64,000 nt of DNA from Carnegiea gigantea (Eukaryota > Streptophyta > Magnoliopsida > Caryophyllales > Cactaceae). The stretch spans positions 7,501-71,500 of the forward strand of contig JAKOGI010002417.1 in the NCBI GenBank assembly GCA_029747015.1. Reading direction: 5' to 3'. Below are positions 34,321 to 44,330 of the stretch, piece after piece. The position numbers and the translations under genes were made by a program. A model generated the notes under the pieces. That model ran no database searches, was not told the DNA's origin, and saw nothing but the letters and a program-made list of their open reading frames with translations. Every line of letters begins with the position of its first letter. The stretch's first letter is position 1.

Positions 34321-36087
34321 TCAAGGGTTAGTTTTGGGAACCCAGATCCACTTGGGTCCCATTCCTTTAGACGTGTAAATCTCATCTTTCCTAACCCACA
34401 TTTGTTTTACATGCACTGAGTTCTTTTTAATGGCATACTTTCTTATAGGACAAGCATATCGATAATGCCTCGTTTTACCACAATGAAAACAAATAATATT
34501 TTCAGGTAATCCCACATATTTGTTATTCACTGGGTAGGTCATCTTAGGCACAAAACCTAGTCCTCTTCTATTTTGACTATGATGAGAGTTTAACCATTCC
34601 AACACCCTTGAGGACCTGTTCCAGAGCTTGTTTGTGGCAAGGTCCGATTCTAAGTGTTTTAGTTTTTCAAGCAAGTTTCTGTTTTCTTCCAGCAAAGACT
34701 CGACCTTACCTTTTAAGTCAAGAGATTCTTTTTCTAGCTCAGTCAGTTTAGTGGAACAAGTCTCTTCTTTCATGAGTAGAGTTTCTTTAAGCACATTGAT
34801 GTTTTCATGCAAGGCAAGAGTCTCTTTGTCAACTTCAAGCTTTTCTAATTTAAGGGTTTCATTTTCAAGTTCTAAATCTCGAACATCCCCTTTTAATTCA
34901 GCACATATATCCATTATATTGTACACTAATTTCTCAAGAGTTGATTTATTTAGACCACGTACCTTGTTCTTGAGTTGAGTCAGACTATCCGTTGACCCAT
35001 CATCTGAATCAGTGTCACTCCTTGCCATGAGTGCTACATCAGCTTCCCCAGCTTCAGACCCTTCCTCATCCTCACTTGAATCTCCCCATGCCGCGAGCAT
35101 AGCTTTTGAGAACCTTTTCGCTGAGCTGCTTACACCCTGTTTCCACCCCTGTTTTCTGGGGTGTTCGGGTTCTTGTTCTTCCTTGTGCAGTGGGCAGTTT
35201 CTCACAATGTGGTCCAGCTTACCACACTTGAAACACCCAGTGAACTGTTCCCGAGGGGTGTTCCTGGCTTTGCCGAAGTCCTTCCTTTTGATGTTTTCTT
35301 TGACTTTCTTGAAGAACTTCTTAAATTTTTGAGTCATCATGGCAATCTCCTCCTCCTCAGAATCAGAATCATCTTCTAAGGCCTTTAGTGCAAGACCTCG
35401 TTCTCTCTTTGTCTCATCTTTCTGTTGAGAATATTTCCTAAGTTTATATGTTTGGAGGTTGCCAATTAGCTCATCTAGGGTGATCTTGTTCATGTCCTTA
35501 GCTTCTTGGATGGCCGTTACTTTTGCTTCCCAAGAATGAGGTAAAATTCTTAGGATCTTCCTTACCAATTCTTCGGTGGTAAAGGATTTTCCCAAGGATT
35601 TCAACTCATTCGTTATGTGAGTGAAGCGAGTGTACATGTCCATCACACTTTCCCGATCACCCATCTCGAACAGCTCATACTTTCTCATAAGTAATTCAAT
35701 CTGGGATTGCTTTACTTGATTGGTCCCTTCGTGAGCTACTTGCAAAGCATCCCAGATTTGTTTGGCCGACTCACATTCAGATATGCAAGTATATTCATCA
35801 GGACCTAGGCCAAAATATAGGAGTTTCTTGGCCTTGGCATTCTTCTCCATCATCTTGTAATCTTCAGCATTGAACTCCTTAGGCTCCTTGGGGATTGACT
35901 TTCCATCTTCAGTTGTTTTCTTAGGGATGAGTGGTCCATGCTTGATGAGCATCCACAACTCATAGTCCTCGGCTTGGATGTAGTTTTCCATCCTATTCTT
36001 CCACCAACTATAGTGTTGGTCATTAAAGTATGGTGGACGAGTTATGGATTGACCTTCAAGCATGCCTTGTGGAGTACTCATCTTCAA
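34321..36087 (-). CDS. gag: Sirevirus gag polyprotein, intact ORF (588 aa)
   Basis: Forms the cytoplasmic particle around the element RNA. The ORF is uninterrupted; the ATG at 36087 is followed two codons later by a second ATG (MSTPQGML) that aligns with the start in the older copy and may be the real one. Parts: N-terminal capsid-like region with WWKNRMENYIQAEDYELW (about residues 25-45), first zinc knuckle C-F-K-C-G-K-L-D-H-I-V-R-N-C (about 295), acidic Ser/Glu stretch (about 350-385), long coiled coil (about 410-505), second knuckle C-F-H-C-G-K-T-R-H-Y-R-Y-A-C (about 540). Coiled coils in gag are typical of Sireviruses. It ends WVPKTNP then TGA, with pol continuing in the same frame. Confidence 0.9.
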   Translation of the reverse strand: MKMSTPQGMLEGQSITRPPYFNDQHYSWWKNRMENYIQAEDYELWMLIKHGPLIPKKTTEDGKSIPKEPKEFNAEDYKMMEKNAKAKKLLYFGLGPDEYTCISECESAKQIWDALQVAHEGTNQVKQSQIELLMRKYELFEMGDRESVMDMYTRFTHITNELKSLGKSFTTEELVRKILRILPHSWEAKVTAIQEAKDMNKITLDELIGNLQTYKLRKYSQQKDETKRERGLALKALEDDSDSEEEEIAMMTQKFKKFFKKVKENIKRKDFGKARNTPREQFTGCFKCGKLDHIVRNCPLHKEEQEPEHPRKQGWKQGVSSSAKRFSKAMLAAWGDSSEDEEGSEAGEADVALMARSDTDSDDGSTDSLTQLKNKVRGLNKSTLEKLVYNIMDICAELKGDVRDLELENETLKLEKLEVDKETLALHENINVLKETLLMKEETCSTKLTELEKESLDLKGKVESLLEENRNLLEKLKHLESDLATNKLWNRSSRVLEWLNSHHSQNRRGLGFVPKMTYPVNNKYVGLPENIICFHCGKTRHYRYACPIRKYAIKKNSVHVKQMWVRKDEIYTSKGMGPKWIWVPKTNP

Positions 36088-36125
36088 GGATCTCTCAAAG
36101 GTGTTAGCTTTTCAAAGGAGAACCT

Positions 36126-36137
36126 GCTCTGATACCA
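36126..36137 (-). other. Primer-binding site of the younger Sirevirus
   Basis: Plus-strand GCTCTGATACCA, exact TGGTATCAGAGC on the element strand, two bases inside the LTR. Confidence 0.92.
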
Positions 36138-36139
36138 CT

Positions 36140-37639
36140 TGTTGAATTAGAGAGTACACAACCACAAGAGGGGGGTGAATTGTGGTGTCCGATTTTCGCA
36201 AGTTGCTGACAAACAGTCTTAGACCCTGTTCTCACAGGTTGTTTCTGAGATAAGCAGAAGCGAAAATCCAACAAAATTGAATGCGGAAATAATGGACACA
36301 GGATTTTTACGTGGAAAACACCTCTAGCCCAACTGAGGTTAAAAACCACGACCTACCTCGTGTAGGATTTAAACACTTCACTAAACGGGCTAATCACGTT
36401 ACAATAGTAACACACCTTGTTACAACTTGTAACACACGTAACCTGTCTTCCCTAAGACAAGTTACCCCACGTCTAAAATCCCCTTGATTTCGACACACAT
36501 TCTTCTCACTCTTGTGAAAGAAGAATATAAAGGAAAAACACCCTATTACAATGCTTCTTTAACTTAGCTAATATAGGGTGCAATGAAGTCCTAGTATGCC
36601 AACTTTAAAAGCTCAATTAATTCACTCACAAGGCTCGGTTTTCTTTTCAAACGTTTTAGCTCATGAACTCAGATTTTTTTCTCTTTGAAAACCGATGTCT
36701 CCAAGATTGTAAGAAGCCGCCTTTTATAGTGCTTGGAAAACAATTCATCAAATTTTTGGAAACTAAAAAATCTGAAGAATATAGAATCCTTTACCCACAA
36801 GGGATGGAAAAACTATTTCTGAAATTTTTGGAAACTAAAATCCTAGAGAAAATAGAATCCTTTAGCTACAAGGGGTAAGGTGACATGAGCTGAAAACACT
36901 TCCTGAACCGCGTGCATAAGGCGGTGTTCTTTAGCAGCTAGCCCATGTTTTTCTCAACTACCTTATCCACTTGCCAAAAATTGGATATTCTTTTTATTCA
37001 AAAAGATTTTGCAAATCCCTTAAGATTTTTGATAACCGTTTTTTAGGGTAAAGAATAAGATACTCCATAGAAAAATCTTTCTTGCAAATCTTTGAAGAAG
37101 CTGCTCAAAATCCAAAAGATAAAAATCGTGCAAAGCAGTTTTTCGCAGCTTATTCTGGAAACACCCTGATCGCCCTGTTTCCAGGGTTGTTCTGAAGGGT
37201 GATCCGAAATATTTTCCGAAAAGCAAAACCGTTTCCAGTGAGTGGTAAATTAAAACTTTCTAATTGGCATATTAACAAGAGTCTAAAAATATAAAACCAA
37301 ATCAAATCAAGACATCTTGTTGTAACCACTAGTCATCTTGTAGAACGACTTTGCTGCAAACACTTCACAGAATATGCTTCAAACACCGCACGGAACCTGT
37401 TTGTCACAGCTGCACATATCTTATGTTTCAAACACTTCTCAGGATATGCTTCAAAACACCTCACAGAACCTGTTCCTCACAGGTGTTCTTACATTGCTGA
37501 CTTGAGTATCTGTTCTTGATAAACCATTAGTCAAGCAGTTTTAATACATTGAAAGCAGCAGTAAGGTCCTATTTGGAAAGCCTGTTTAGAGCAACAACAA
37601 CAACACTTGGATTTGTTATCATTAAAACTTTATACATTC

Positions 37640-37644
<5 letters not shown>
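36140..37644 (-). repeat. 5' LTR of the younger Sirevirus (1505 bp)
   Basis: Direct repeat of 27002-28507; ends identical in type (TGTTGAATTAG to TTCTAACA). Confidence 0.95.
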
Positions 37645-37860
<216 letters not shown>

Positions 37861-38278
37861 GGGGAGGAGCCAGGATTCAAAGTAAGAGGGGCGAGATTAA
37901 TAGTACACATAATATAAACTTTAATAGCTCTAAAAATGAAGTGCGTAACAGGCAGGGGCATTGAGCGTGAGTGAGGATAGAGAGAGGACAACGGTGCGTG
38001 AGTTGAGAAACAAAAATAGAAGAAATTAAAAGGGCACTCACAAAAATTCAAAAAAAAAAAAAATACACAAAAGGCAACACGAGGAGTAAAACCCGCAACA
38101 TCCCACACAAAGCAACAGGTGGCCAACCACTTTGCTATGCACATCTTTGTGAAATATTTAATAACTGATTAATATATATCTATTTTTTTCCACCCGAGTA
38201 TTTCATATTTAATTTTTTTTCCAAAAAAGCTGGAGGGGTCAATTGACTCCCTTGCCCCTTAGCGGCTCCGCACTTGTA
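37861..38278. repeat. Unidentified repeat between (TA)n tracts with inverted ends
   Basis: The left end GGGGAGGAGCCAGGATTC and the reverse complement of the right end (AGTGCGGAGCCGCTAAGGGG) share GGAGCC and purine-rich neighbours. Both sides are (TA)n tracts (right tract about 38276-38294). The right part reads GGTCAATTGACTCCCTTGCC. It may be a small non-autonomous element inserted in TA repeats; no family is assigned. Confidence 0.4.
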
Positions 38279-38294
38279 TATATATATATATATA

Positions 38295-38526
38295 GGTGGA
38301 CATGAAGGCCAGTTTCTTTTAAAATAAGATGATACATACAGCTATTAAAAACGCAAAGTTAATGCCTTTCTGAATTTTTTTTTTTCATTTTTTTGGTACA
38401 ATGAATTTAACGAATGGCAATCACTTCCTCTAAACATTTTCCACAGTGTCATTATGCATTTTTAATTTCTTTTATGATAGTATATTGAATGTCTGGTTCT
38501 AAACCTATGAAAAATATATTACAATT
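38295..38526. other. AT-rich non-coding DNA
   Basis: Nothing recognisable apart from a T-run near 38378. The last five bases CAATT (38522-38526) are the left TSD of the solo LTR. Confidence 0.5.
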
Positions 38527-38673
38527 TGTTGGGATTTGTCCCAAATTCCTTTGCCGATTTTCGAAATAATTAAATTATTTCCTTTTTTGAAGATCACTGA
38601 TTGGTACCCAATGCTCAAGTCGTGTGGTTGGATATATTTTATTTTATGTAAATTATATTATTTCCATATTTTG

Positions 38674-40267
38674 GAAATAATATAATAGAGTTCTGGGAAA
38701 GGGTGATTGAGAAAAGGTTGCGGAAGGATATTTCAATTTCAGAGAACCAATTTGGTTTTGTGCCAGGCAGGTCGACCATAGAGGCGATTTACCTCCTTAG
38801 AAAACTTATGGGTTTGTATAGAGATTGAAAGGTGGATCTCCACATGGTGTTCATTGACCTGGAGAAAGCTTATGATAGAGTTCCGCGTGTAGTTTTATGG
38901 AGATGCCTGGAGGAGAAAGGAGTGCTACCCTTGTATATTCGAGTTATTAAGGATATGTACGAGGGAGGTAGGATGACTGTTAGGACGCCAGGAGGGGTCA
39001 CTAATGACTTCTTCACTGGTAGGGGCCTGCATCAGGGTTCCGCCTTGAGCCCTTTTCTTTTCACTCTAGTTATGGATGAACTAACAAGAGGGATTCAAGA
39101 TGAGTTACCTTGGAGTATGTTTTTTGCAGATGACATTGTTCTTATTGATGATACCAGACAAGGAGTTAATGAGAAGTTGGAGCGACAGAGGCACACTCTG
39201 AAACCTAGAGGTTTTAGAGTGAGTAGATCGAAGACAGAGTACCTTCATTGTTATTTCAGTGGAAGGGTAAATGCAGGGAGAGAAGTCACCCTGGATGGGA
39301 GGCCGATACTTAAGGTCGATAAGTTTAAGTATCTAGATTCGATCATTCAGCAGAATAGGGATACTGACGAAGATATTAACCAGCGAGTAAAAGTAGGTGG
39401 CAAAAATGGAAGTATACCTCAGGTGTGCTGTGTGATAAGAGGGTGCCCCTTGGATTGAAAGGCAAAGCCTATCGCATGGTAGTTAGACCGGTCGTCCTTT
39501 GTGGATCGGAATGTTGGCCTCTAAAAAAGACGCAAGTTCAAAGGCTGACGGTAGCAGAGATGAGATGATAAGGTGGATGTGTAGTTATACGAGGATAGAC
39601 AGAATTAGGAATGGAGTTATCAAGAACTTCGTTAAAGTAGCTCCCATCGGAGATGAGATGAGAGAAACAAGACTCCGATGGTTTGGTCATGTGAAAATGA
39701 GGAGTGTGGACGCTCCAGTAAGGAGATATGAGAGGATCAACATCCCCGAAGGCAGAAGAGGGAGGGGATGACCAAAGAAGAGCTTGGACGAGGTGATTAG
39801 AGAGGACTTGAAAATTATCGGTTTAACGGAGGACATGGCCCAGGATAGGAAGTTGTGGCGCGATAGGATTAAGACTGTAGATCGCGGAGAGTCGACCCCG
39901 TGGTTTTCTTTTGGTTGCTGTGACTTAGTGCTGGTAGAGGGTTTTTTTCGTATGTGGTGTTTGTATACAGGTTGTACTATCTTCCGAGAAGAGTTCTCGT
40001 CTGCTTATCACTGGTTGTCCAGGTATATTGCCTTCCTCCATTATATTATCCTTTTATTTCATAGCTTCAGCAACTGATCTTGTATTTATCTTTTATTTAT
40101 CTTGGGCATCCCTTGCTATAGAATCTTTCTTCTATAAAATATTTTCACAAAACTCTTTTCATGGGTCTCTTGGAATCAGCCTCTCTACGGATAGAAATAC
40201 CGGTAGAGGTAAGGTTGCCTACAACTGGATCTCCCCAGACCTCACGAAAGCGGGACCTACATTGGAG

Positions 40268-40297
<30 letters not shown>
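38674..40297 (+). mobile_element. RTE-type LINE, 5'-truncated
   Basis: Carries the RT domain and C-terminal region of a plant RTE-clade non-LTR retrotransposon and ends in (TTG)n (about 40267-40297), the simple-repeat tail typical of RTE. The region before the tail (about 40190-40265) contains GGTAAGGTTGCCTACA and CTCCCCAGACCTCACG, close to the 3' end shared by plant RTEs and their SINE partners. It is flanked by a 20-bp TSD with one mismatch: 38654-38673 and 40298-40317. The 5' part of the ORF is missing. Confidence 0.9.
38687..39900 (+). pseudogene. RTE LINE reverse transcriptase ORF (broken)
   Basis: Copies element RNA at a nicked target site. Recognisable RT blocks: ENQFGFVPGRSTIEAI (about 38740), [14 protein letters not shown] (about 38848), [16 protein letters not shown] (about 39025) and the catalytic FFADDIVL (about 39119-39142). 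The C-terminal part reads RWFGHVKMRS near 39680 and INIPEGRRGRGRPKK-like sequence near 39745, both hallmarks of plant RTEs. A TGA at 38827-38829, one at 39456-39458 and at least two frameshifts break it. The endonuclease domain is absent because of 5' truncation. Confidence 0.87.
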
Positions 40298-40298
<1 letters not shown>

Positions 40299-40810
40299 AT
40301 ATTATTTTCATATTTTGTATTGAATATCTTTTTCCTTTTATGTAACGATGATGCTTGGTAGCCACGACATATATTTTCATCTAGGGTTAAACCCTTGTTA
40401 CCTTCGGGGCTTCTTTATAAATACTAGGTTGTTTAACCTTGTTTGGTGCGGGCATTTGGGAGTGCCTCTTGGCACTTCGCTTTTCTATTCCACATTTTAT
40501 TGAGAGTTAGTATTGAGAGATTTTCGTTGTAGTTGATCTCTTCCTTGGGCGTTTGCTTTGAGATCTTTATCTCTCTTATTGATCTCTTTCTTGAGTGTTT
40601 GCTTTGAGATTATTTCGTACTCACTCATATGATAGTGGATTTTGTACCGTTGTTGCCGCCCGTGGTTTTCTCCCGATTTAGGTTTTCACGTAAAAATCAT
40701 GTGCCCGCAATTATCTTTTTTTTTTATCTTGTTTTATATTCTTGAATATCTACGTCCTTTATCGCTTCTGCATATACTAAGCTCGAATTTCAATTATTAT
40801 TTTCCTAACA

Positions 40811-41860
40811 CAATTGAACTTATAAAATAGGAAAAAATTTATTACAAATCATACAAAATACAATATGATAGCCAGCTTACTGATATTTCAAAATGGTATT
40901 GATCAGGAAAAGTTTAGACTCATGAACAAAGCACTTCTGAATTAGTATAAAACACCGTTTTCCTTTGTTGCACGAGTGTATATCAAGTGAGATCATATGA
41001 GAATCTATTTAGAGCTCACAACCTTAGTATTATTAATGTTTTCATTTGGGGGCTACGTGCATTGTGAAAATGTTAATATAGTTCGTAACAGGATAATATA
41101 CACTAATTTTTTTAATAAAATTTGAAAATGAAATTATTAATGAGTGTTCCTGAAATTTTATTTTTTTCTTGTTAAAAATTTTTCAACGCCTAGGTATTGT
41201 TGAATACTAGTATTTATTTCTTGCTCTACGTGTATACCAAATAAAATTCGAAAATTTGGTCAATATGAATTTCGATATGGGTACTACTTTAAAAAACGTA
41301 ATAAATACAGATACAAACATGAAAACTATTGATTTATGCAGACAAATACAAGTGTGGATGCAGCTCAACCCAGCTTATCACCATTCCCACTAGGCACAAA
41401 CAATAGCATGAAGAGAGTAATGGACTAGACCATTTTGTCCAGTTACATACATTATTATTCTTACAGTTTCAGACATCCCTTTCCTCACTTGTGCACTCAT
41501 TCTCTTAGATATAGTTGAGACACATGCCGAGTTAGTGCAATGGCCCTATTGAACCATGGGTCAATGGCTTGAAGTTCACGGAACCGTACTACCGGGCTTA
41601 GATGATGGGGTAGGGTGGTTTGTGCGTTGAATCGATCAACCATTTAGTTACACTATGACTTTAAGAACACTATCGTATCTATTAAAGATGAGATTCGAGC
41701 ATTGCACAATGAATCAACTGATGTACAAGCTATTTCTTAGATTTCTAAAATGACCTACTGGATTCTCCATCAAGGGCATCTGGGGAGATTGATTCTCAAG
41801 TGCCAATAATACCTATTCTCCTATAATTGAGCATCAGTTGTCTTTGGCATAACTTCTTCA
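40811..41860. other. AT-rich non-coding DNA, unassigned
   Basis: Begins with the right TSD CAATT of the solo LTR. No gene is supported. The last part may already belong to the 5' LTR of the next element, whose left edge I could not place. Confidence 0.4.
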
Positions 41861-42561
41861 CTGCTAGGGATGTTAAAGACAATTGATCAGCATAAAAGTC
41901 CTGAACAGATGGCTTTTGCAGTGACTTCTTTAAAAGCACAAGGCATATTGTTGACAAGGAGGCTGGTCAAACAGTGTGTGGGATGCAAATTATTGTTAAC
42001 CAATCAAGACTCACCAAGTGGAAAATCAAATACTTTTATTTTAGCCAATTATAGCACACCACGTGTCAAATTAATTACAACGTTTCATATAATTAAATAT
42101 GTGGTGGAGATGTATTCGGCCAATTAAAAAAGTGCCATGTGTCACAAACGATGCAAAAAATAAATCATTTTTTAATGGAGATAATTAGGAGGAAAACCTT
42201 AACTCCAACTTCTCTATAAAAATAAAGCTTATCCCCCTCATTAAAGGGGTTGTCATTTTTTAGAAGAACGTACAAGAGCTTAAGAATTTTTCTCTAGTAG
42301 AAGATAACAAGTACTCTAAACACGTGTCGTCTACTCGTAGAGGTTAAACTCAAATCCTAGTTGAGATTAAGCCTCTTAGGCCCTCTTTTAAGATCAAATT
42401 CATTCTAAACTATCGAACGAGATTGAATCAAATGATACATTACACTTGTTTTTGTAACAGTTATGTAGAGATTGTACCAATTCTTTGATATAAATACAAA
42501 AATTCAATTTGTTACTTAATTTCTTGTCTAATTTATTTTAGGTTTGAAATTTGTGTTTACA
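41861..42561 (+). repeat. Probable 5' LTR (3' part) of a Tat-type Ty3/gypsy element
   Basis: A TATA box CTATAAAAAT at 42214-42223, a long untranslated-like stretch, GATATAAATACAAAAATTC near 42490, and an end at TTTACA (42561) a few bases before a Tat-type primer site. The left boundary is uncertain because no matching second LTR is visible in the window. Confidence 0.5.
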
Positions 42562-42567
42562 AATTCT

Positions 42568-42585
42568 TGGCACACCCAATGGGAT
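42568..42585 (+). other. Primer-binding site, Tat type
   Basis: TGGCACACCCAATGGGAT resembles the Tat/Ogre primer site TGGCGCGCCCAGTGGGAC (tRNA-Arg) with C-to-T and G-to-A changes. Confidence 0.7.
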
Positions 42586-42644
42586 TTTCTCTGCCTCTCA
42601 TCTCTTTCTCCAAACCACGAACTCTACATTCTATAGAAGACAAC

Positions 42645-44330
42645 ATGGCCCCTAAGGATACCATCCCTCAATCTTTAAGGAAAGCTATCCAATCCACATC
42701 TGAAGGATCGACAACAGCGAGTGTTACATATAGCGGAGTTATGACTAGAAGTATGGCAAATGCTACTACTGTGATTGCATAAAACAATCAGTTGGGATTG
42801 TACTGCATAGTCTCGTAAGATCGAAAGCCTTTACTCCATCCTACCTAAAGGAGTTAATAAAACCGCTTCACATCCTTTGAAGCAAAGATCTATTGCTGCT
42901 TCAAAATGCATCAACCAATTCCTCAAGGGATAGATGAGCTTCAAGCTCAGGCCAACCCCCACCTTCTAACCTTTCGGTGCAGAAGATCATGGCTATACTA
43001 GTAGTGACTCCTCACTGACATCTCCAAGGGCGTTAGTGGCTCAATTAGAAACCGAGTCCTATAATTTTGTCATTATGCCACTCATGCTGAGGGAGGCGAC
43101 CAAATAGAAGAATAGCTCGCAAACATCAAAGCAACATTAGAGAGGCTCACTAAGGAGAGTGTAGAGAAAGACGCCCAAATCAAGCGCAAAAGTAAGCAGA
43201 TTACTGCTCTGATGAAAAAGCTGGAAAAGTGACCATTCGAATCCTCTGCCAGAGCCACGGATGGCGAAGAGTTTGACGAGGAATCTAATCGCAACGAAGA
43301 CTCTGATGACAAACACATAAAAAAGAAGGAATCCTCATTGGGCGTTATGTTTGATAAACATATTCAAAGCCTTATTGTGAATGCTATTAAGGATAAATTG
43401 GCGGGACGATCTTGCAAGACATTTCCGGTACACAAATCCTTATATGAAAATTATTGATGTCCTTTGTATGCGCCACGACTACCAACCCCCTAAATTCATC
43501 CAATTTATGGTAAGGGTAATCCTAAACATCACATTGCTCAGTTCATTGAGACGTGCAGCAACGCTGGATTAAGGGAGACAAGTTAGTGAAGCAGTTTGTT
43601 TGATTTCCAAAGGGATCGTTTTCGATAGGTACACAGACTTGGAGCTCGAGTCCATTAACAGCTGGGAACAAATAGAATATGAATTCCTTAATAGGTTCCA
43701 CAGTACTCAGCGTAATGTTAGTATGATGGAGTTGATAAATACTAAGTAGTGGAAGGATATCCAAGTCCTTAATCATATCAATCGCTGGAGGTCTCTCAAC
43801 GTTGATTGCGAAAATCGTTTATCCGAGGCCTCTACTATTAAAATGTACGCTCAGCGCATAGAGTGGGACTTGCTTTATGTCTGGCATATGAAGTAAGCCT
43901 AGGACCTTTAGAGAGCTGGCTACAAAGGCACATGACATAAAAATGTCGATAGCAGACCATCGCAGCAAGTCATCTGCTTCATATCATGAGTTTAATAATG
44001 ACAAAGGCAATTCTAAGAAGAGTTATAAGCCTCCAAAAGGCCTAAACAAAGGAAACTATGACTGTTTCCACTGGAGAACCCATGACCGGTTTAGGGAAGT
44101 CCAGGCCAGAAGAGAAGAATACTTCATTCTCTAAAGAGATAACAAAGAAGCACCCTACAGTGAAGGAGATTTAAGAGAGGAAGCACCCATTCCCTAAATC
44201 AGATTTGTCGGGAATGTTGGATAACTTGCTTAAAAACAAAATCATCAAACTCCTCGAACCAAAACGGCCAAAAGAGGCTAGAAGGGCAACCGATCCAAAG
44301 AACTGTCGTTATCACTAGGTAATTAGTCAC
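42645..44330 (+). pseudogene. gag: Tat-type gypsy gag (heavily decayed)
   Basis: Starts at ATG 42645 (reading MAPKDTIPQSLRKA). A Ty3/gypsy gag (Retrotrans_gag type) core is visible around 43560-43900, with LESINSWEQIEYEFLNRF read after a frame change, followed by a basic hinge (SSASYHEFNNDKGNSKKS, about 43970) and the Tat-type words LLEPKRP and TDPKNCRYH (about 44255-44320). Many stops and frameshifts. It belongs with the protease and RT downstream. Confidence 0.75.

Larger units (their letters stand above)
27002..37644 (-). mobile_element. Sirevirus-type (SIRE/Maximus) Ty1/copia retrotransposon, younger copy
   Basis: A minus-strand element of 10,643 bp with LTRs of about 1505 bp that differ by roughly two dozen bases by eye (about 1.6%), so it is younger than its relative at 12041-22060. 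It has the same gene order: gag, protease, integrase, RT, RNase H, extra ORF. It inserted in a microsatellite; flanks are CACAT (26997-27001) and CACAC (37645-37649), a near-match TSD in repeat DNA. Gag is intact, pol is broken and lacks the RT core, and the extra ORF is nearly complete. Confidence 0.94.
38527..40810 (+). mobile_element. Solo LTR (about 640 bp) split by an RTE LINE
   Basis: Starts TGTTGGGATTTGTCCC and ends TTTTCCTAACA, flanked on both sides by CAATT (38522-38526 and 40811-40815). Removing the LINE and one copy of its TSD leaves about 640 bp. A TATA-like TTATAAAT at about 40415-40422 and a GGTTTTCACGTAAAAATC stretch near the right end fit a copia-type LTR; orientation plus is inferred from the TATA position. 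No internal retroelement sequence is present, so it is a recombined solo LTR. Confidence 0.85.

Noticed and set aside
40261..40297. (TTG)n as an independent microsatellite
   Set aside because: It is the 3' tail of the RTE LINE, directly followed by the right target-site duplication.
41870..42127. An 85-codon frame before the Tat primer site
   Set aside because: It lies in probable LTR sequence, has no recognisable domain and no second copy for support.
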